A DNA stretch of 64,000 nt, from NCBI RefSeq assembly GCF_000718025.1, contig NZ_JODS01000002.1, forward strand, positions 62,001 to 126,000, given 5' to 3'. Both the position numbers and the translations under genes were made by a program. The DNA is from Kitasatospora purpeofusca (lineage in GTDB: Bacteria > Actinomycetota > Actinomycetes > Streptomycetales > Streptomycetaceae). Each line of letters begins with the position of its first letter. Position 1 is the first letter of the stretch. Shown here piece by piece: positions 60,578 to 64,000 of the stretch. The notes below the pieces were generated by a model that had not been told where the DNA came from, did no database searches, and was given only the letters and a program-made list of their open reading frames with translations.

Positions 60578-61129
60578 ATGTCGATCAAGAGCGGTACGGG
60601 CACGCGCTGGGGGTACGTCGTCGCGGTGTGGGGGGTGCTGTTCGCGGTGCCCAGCTTCCTGTGGGCGATGGGGAGCACCTTCGGCGCGCGGTCGACGGTG
60701 GCGCCCGAGCTGGTGCGGCTCGCCCAGGACCGGGTGCCGTGGTTCCTGGCCGTCCTGTGGGTGACGGGCTTCCTCAAGCTCCTCGGGGCGGCGATCGGTA
60801 TCGGCCTGACCCGCCTCCGGGGCCGGGTGGCCGACCGCTCCCTGGTGTTCTGCGGCGGCGGCGCGGCCGTCCTCCTCATCTGGCACGGCGGTCTCTTCGT
60901 CGTCCACGGCATCCTCGTCGGGACCGGCGCCGCCACCGTGGACCCCTACCTGGCCGGCCTCACCCGCTGGTACCTCTACCTGTGGGGCCCGTGGTTCCTC
61001 GCCGGCGGCCTCGCCTTCGCCGCCGCGACCGTCCACCACCTCCGGTCCGGCGGCCGCCGCTTCGCCGCCACCGGCGCCCTCGGCGCCCTCCTCCTCTCCC
61101 TGGCCTCGACTGCCACCGGCATCGGCTGA
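60578..61129 (+). CDS. DUF3995 membrane protein
   Basis: 183 residues with four hydrophobic segments. GYVVAVWGVLFAVPSFLWAMG, FLAVLWVTGFLKLLGAAIGIGL, AVLLIWHGGLFVVHG and RWYLYLWGPWFLAGGLAF follow the DUF3995 pattern common in actinomycetes. Function unknown. Confidence 0.8.
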   Translation: MSIKSGTGTRWGYVVAVWGVLFAVPSFLWAMGSTFGARSTVAPELVRLAQDRVPWFLAVLWVTGFLKLLGAAIGIGLTRLRGRVADRSLVFCGGGAAVLLIWHGGLFVVHGILVGTGAATVDPYLAGLTRWYLYLWGPWFLAGGLAFAAATVHHLRSGGRRFAATGALGALLLSLASTATGIG

Positions 61130-61153
61130 TGCGGCACCGGCGACGCCGATCCC

Positions 61154-61297
61154 GTGTGTGAGGATCGGGCCGGTGCACCCGTGGACGGTGCTCGCCTTCA
61201 AGATCACCCGCAGTGGCAGGAAGAGGTGCTGGAGATGTTCGCCGGGGGAACCGCACGGTTGCTGGTGACGAACGAGGGTGAGCGCCACTGGAGCTGA
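61154..61297 (+). other. 47-residue open frame, possible gene remnant
   Basis: GTG 61154 to TGA 61295 reads VCEDRAGAPVDGARLQDHPQ, then WQEEVLEMFAGGTARLLVTN and EGERHWS. It has the composition of real protein, but there is no ribosome binding site and no recognised family. It may be the end of a decayed gene or a short gene coupled to the next one. Confidence 0.25.
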
Positions 61298-61299
61298 CC

Positions 61300-61545
61300 G
61301 TGGAGCCCTGGGCGGACACCTACCGGATCCAGCGACAGCAGACCTGCGTCGTTGTCACCCACTCACCAGCGGCCGGCGGTTCCTGGTCCGGGACCTTGCG
61401 TGGGGACGAACCCTTCCAGGTCGTGCATCGACCTGATTCGGTCACGGTGTGGGCCTATGGCCATTGCTTCCACCTCGCTGACGAGGCGGGGCATCCGATT
61501 GACGCGGCCGACTGGCAGTGCCCGGCTCGGAGCGCTGCCTCCTGA
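61300..61545 (+). CDS. hypothetical 81-residue protein
   Basis: GTG at 61300, two bases after the previous frame's stop. Product begins VEPWADTYRIQRQQTCVVVT and includes DSVTVWAYGHCFHLADEAGH. Amino-acid pattern suggests a beta-rich domain and real coding. No family recognised, and the start is uncertain because the frame is open for only 18 nt upstream. Confidence 0.4.
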   Translation: MEPWADTYRIQRQQTCVVVTHSPAAGGSWSGTLRGDEPFQVVHRPDSVTVWAYGHCFHLADEAGHPIDAADWQCPARSAAS

Positions 61546-61666
61546 AGGCACGCCTGGGCGGCCGTCCGCCCCGGTGGGCTCCCGACGTGACGCGGCCCGC
61601 TCGATTGCTTCGAGCGGGCCGCTCAACAGGGCCTGGAGGGCTCCGGCTCAGAAGGTGAGCAACTCG

Positions 61667-61699
61667 GTGCAGGAAGTCGGCCCGCCCGACTTCCTGCAC
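61667..61699. repeat. dispersed hairpin repeat, copy 7
   Basis: GTGCAGGAAGTCGG (61667-61680), loop CCCGC, complement 61686-61699, between small ORFs. Confidence 0.88.
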
Positions 61700-61718
61700 A
61701 CCTTCGTCCACCGTCTCG

Positions 61719-61856
61719 ATGACGTATGCCGAGGGCGGCGTCTTCACCGGCGCCGAGATGGAGTCCGTCCCTGAGAGGTGGATTGCGCTCAGGGACGTGG
61801 ACCTGAGCCATGCTGAGCCCTTCGACACCTGGTGGGAGCGGCACGGCTCGGAGTGA
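61719..61856 (+). CDS. 45-residue ORF, probable gene fragment
   Basis: MTYAEGGVFTGAEMESVPER, then WIALRDVDLSHAEPFDTWWE and RHGSE. Well-formed composition, but no binding site; it begins 19 bp after a hairpin repeat, which may mark the point where a longer gene was cut. The maturase fragment follows in the same frame one codon later. Confidence 0.3.
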   Translation: MTYAEGGVFTGAEMESVPERWIALRDVDLSHAEPFDTWWERHGSE

Positions 61857-61859
61857 GAA

Positions 61860-62178
61860 ATGCCAGACGGGACGGTCGCCACCGGCCACCGCGTGCTGGA
61901 CCTCGCCGCGGTCCGATCCGTTTACTGCCGCCGCCCGACCCCGTCCGACTTCCCTCCCGAACTCCCCTCGGAGGCACGGGTGGTGGCGGCCGCCGAAGCC
62001 CGGCGCGGCTTCGGCGGCCTGCTGGCGGCGCTCCCGGCCCGGTGGCTCCCCCCACCGGGCCGGGCCACCGAGACCGGGTCCGAGCCGCTGCAACTGCGAG
62101 TGGCGGCCGAGTGCGGGCTGCGAGCCTCTCGCACGCCGATCACCAACTGCCTGACTCCCGCAACTGAGTTCGCCGAGC
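61860..62178 (+). pseudogene. fragment of an ATP-grasp graspetide (RiPP) maturase
   Basis: About 106 residues matching, from memory, the pre-ATP-grasp region of TgmB-type maturases: HRVLDLAAVRSVYCRRPTPSDFPP, AAAEARRGFGGLLAALPARW, and LQLRVAAECGLRASRTPITN. Both ends are missing: no N-terminal strand (a functional protein starts 50-60 residues earlier) and no ATP-binding or catalytic Arg region after ATEFAE, where the sequence runs into an antisense gene. A decayed gene. Confidence 0.6.
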
Positions 62179-62192
62179 GGATCGGCGGGGGA

Positions 62193-62372
62193 TCAGGGGG
62201 TGACGGGGAAGGACGGGACGAGGACGCCGTCGGCCGGGAAGTAGTTCACGTCGCCGGGGAAGAAGATCTGCGCACCGTGCGCGAGGCTGGTCTGCGCGCT
62301 GAGGCAGATCTTCAGCTGGGTGAGGGCGAACGGCATGCCGCCGACCCAGTAGTTGATGTTGTACGAGGCCAT
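62193..62372 (-). CDS. hypothetical 59-residue protein
   Basis: ATG 62372, MASYNINYWVGGMPFALTQL, KICLSAQTSLAHGAQIFFPG, DVNYFPADGVLVPSFPVTP. Convincing amino-acid pattern, no homologue recognised. The start is ordinary without a clear binding site, so it could also be the C-terminus of a truncated larger gene. Confidence 0.4.
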   Translation of the reverse strand: MASYNINYWVGGMPFALTQLKICLSAQTSLAHGAQIFFPGDVNYFPADGVLVPSFPVTP

Positions 62373-62452
62373 GCACTGGCCGCGCCCCCGGCCGGTGCGG
62401 CGGTATCCCAGGTTTCTGGGTAGCGCTCCGGCCGGGGCGGGGGCAGGTGCTC

Positions 62453-62983
62453 TCAGGCCGCCTTGACGAGCTTGAAGCCGGTGTAGGCGTGGCCGCTGTA
62501 GATCTCGGTGGCCGGCCCCAGCCAGGACTTCCCGGAGGTCTTGTGGGCGACGGTGCGACGGGACTGGTCCTCCAGCTTGAAGCCGTCCTCGCCGGGGACG
62601 ATCTTCCACGCCGTCGCGCAGCCGTCGGCCTTGCCCAGCTTGATGCCCTTGTCCACCGAGCACCAGGTGTCGTAGCCGGGCCAGTTGGAGCTGGTGGACC
62701 GGATCGTGTAGCCCGAGTCCTTCGACTCCAGGACGACGGCGGTGCCGTTGCTGTCCGCGTCGTTCGTCAGCAGGGCCCAGTCGTTGCTGTTGTTCACCTC
62801 GAACGTCACGCCGCGGTTCCCGTGGTTCGAGGCGATCAGGTAGTAGGACACACCCGTCTCGATGGCCTCCTCCGGCGAAGTGGCGTGGCCGGTGGGGGAG
62901 GTGAGGCCGAGCAGCGCGGCGGCGGCGAGCGCGGCGATCCAGGCGTGGCGGGAGGAACGGGAGGCGGGGGAGGGGCTCTGCAT
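62453..62983 (-). CDS. secreted protein of unknown function, possibly beta-trefoil
   Basis: 176 residues from ATG 62983. Signal peptide (SRHAWIAALAAAALLGLTS) with cleavage near GHA-TS. Mature part: TGVSYYLIASNHGNRGVTFE, DSGYTIRSTSSNWPGYDTWC, ATAWKIVPGEDGFKLEDQS; the repeating W..V.....F.L pattern hints at a ricin/beta-trefoil-like fold. One pair of Cys (TWC, DGC). A terminator separates it from the repeat protein upstream. Confidence 0.72.
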   Translation of the reverse strand: MQSPSPASRSSRHAWIAALAAAALLGLTSPTGHATSPEEAIETGVSYYLIASNHGNRGVTFEVNNSNDWALLTNDADSNGTAVVLESKDSGYTIRSTSSNWPGYDTWCSVDKGIKLGKADGCATAWKIVPGEDGFKLEDQSRRTVAHKTSGKSWLGPATEIYSGHAYTGFKLVKAA

Positions 62984-63101
62984 GACTCGTCTCCGGAAGG
63001 ATCGTGTACATCGGAATTCGATGCCGAGGAGAAGAGTCGCAGGCCGTCGGGCCCGCGGGGTGCGGCCCGGAGCGCGTTTCACTCGATGAGGGGAACGATG
63101 T

Positions 63102-63151
63102 TTCGCCGTTGTTCCACCGCCCCGGTCCGGGGACGGTGGAACAACGGCGAA
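63102..63151 (-). terminator. terminator hairpin
   Basis: 18-bp arms TTCGCCGTTGTTCCACCG (63102-63119) and complement (63134-63151), directly downstream of the repeat-protein stop at 63157. Confidence 0.8.
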
Positions 63152-63156
63152 GGGCG

Positions 63157-64000
<844 letters not shown>

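Overview
The window looks like chromosomal DNA of a high-GC filamentous actinomycete, Streptomyces or Kitasatospora. The grounds are strongly G/C-biased third codon positions, GTG and TTG starts, many secreted ricin-type lectins, an anti-sigma-type ATPase/XRE-DUF5753/DUF397 group, a mycothiol-type DsbA protein, a DUF5959 protein and a graspetide-type methyltransferase. I see no rRNA, tRNA, CRISPR array or transposase. The species cannot be named from sequence reading alone.

Layout. 0-8.1 kb: assorted regulators and small enzymes (truncated PadR regulator, secreted proteins, winged-helix regulator, quinone reductase divergent from an MmyB-type regulator), then an IrrE/ImmA-like protein with an altered HExxH motif convergent with a tandem-HTH regulator. 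8.3-23.0 kb: a coherent biosynthetic locus that starts at a recognisable promoter. It encodes an alpha/beta hydrolase, DJ-1/PfpI protein, TrpF-like protein, uracil phosphoribosyltransferase, flavodoxin, a 1405-residue indigoidine-synthetase-type NRPS (adenylation domain interrupted by an oxidase, then carrier protein and thioesterase) that runs in frame into a PptA-like tautomerase, a PsuG-type pseudouridine-5'-phosphate glycosidase (C-glycoside lyase/synthase), a methyltransferase, a LysR regulator, a DsbA-like protein and two exporters. A glutamine NRPS together with a PsuG homologue is the gene combination behind indigoidine and C-nucleosides such as minimycin, so this is the best candidate for an undescribed system here. 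23.4-26.3 kb: lipoprotein, aegerolysin-like secreted protein, and a divergent GNAT/LysR pair.

26.5-39.9 kb: a secreted RHS polymorphic toxin of 2399 residues with a self-cleaving Hint domain and a C-terminal DNA/RNA nuclease tip. It is convergent with a DUF5959 gene and divergent from a 1355-residue secreted FG-GAP/ricin protein; a secreted trypsin-like protease follows. 40-55.6 kb: regulator and enzyme pairs (LysR/RidA, MerR/aldo-keto reductase, TetR/YdhR-like, XRE/NUDIX), a typical Streptomyces ATPase/XRE/DUF397 group, and a PIMT-like graspetide-type methyltransferase preceded by a 33-residue ORF. 55.7-61.1 kb: an alkylsulfatase and SulP transporter operon divergent from a MerR regulator, plus a small membrane protein. 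61.1-64 kb: small ORFs, a broken ATP-grasp graspetide maturase fragment, secreted proteins and a repeat protein with a frameshift at the window edge.

Two repeat systems stand out outside genes. One is an array of seven ACTTTGCAAAGT palindromes (42.4-42.8 kb), six of them in pairs 15 bp apart. The other is a dispersed hairpin family with core GGAAGTCGG-loop-CCGACTTCC, seven copies of which lie between genes, mostly from 41 to 62 kb.
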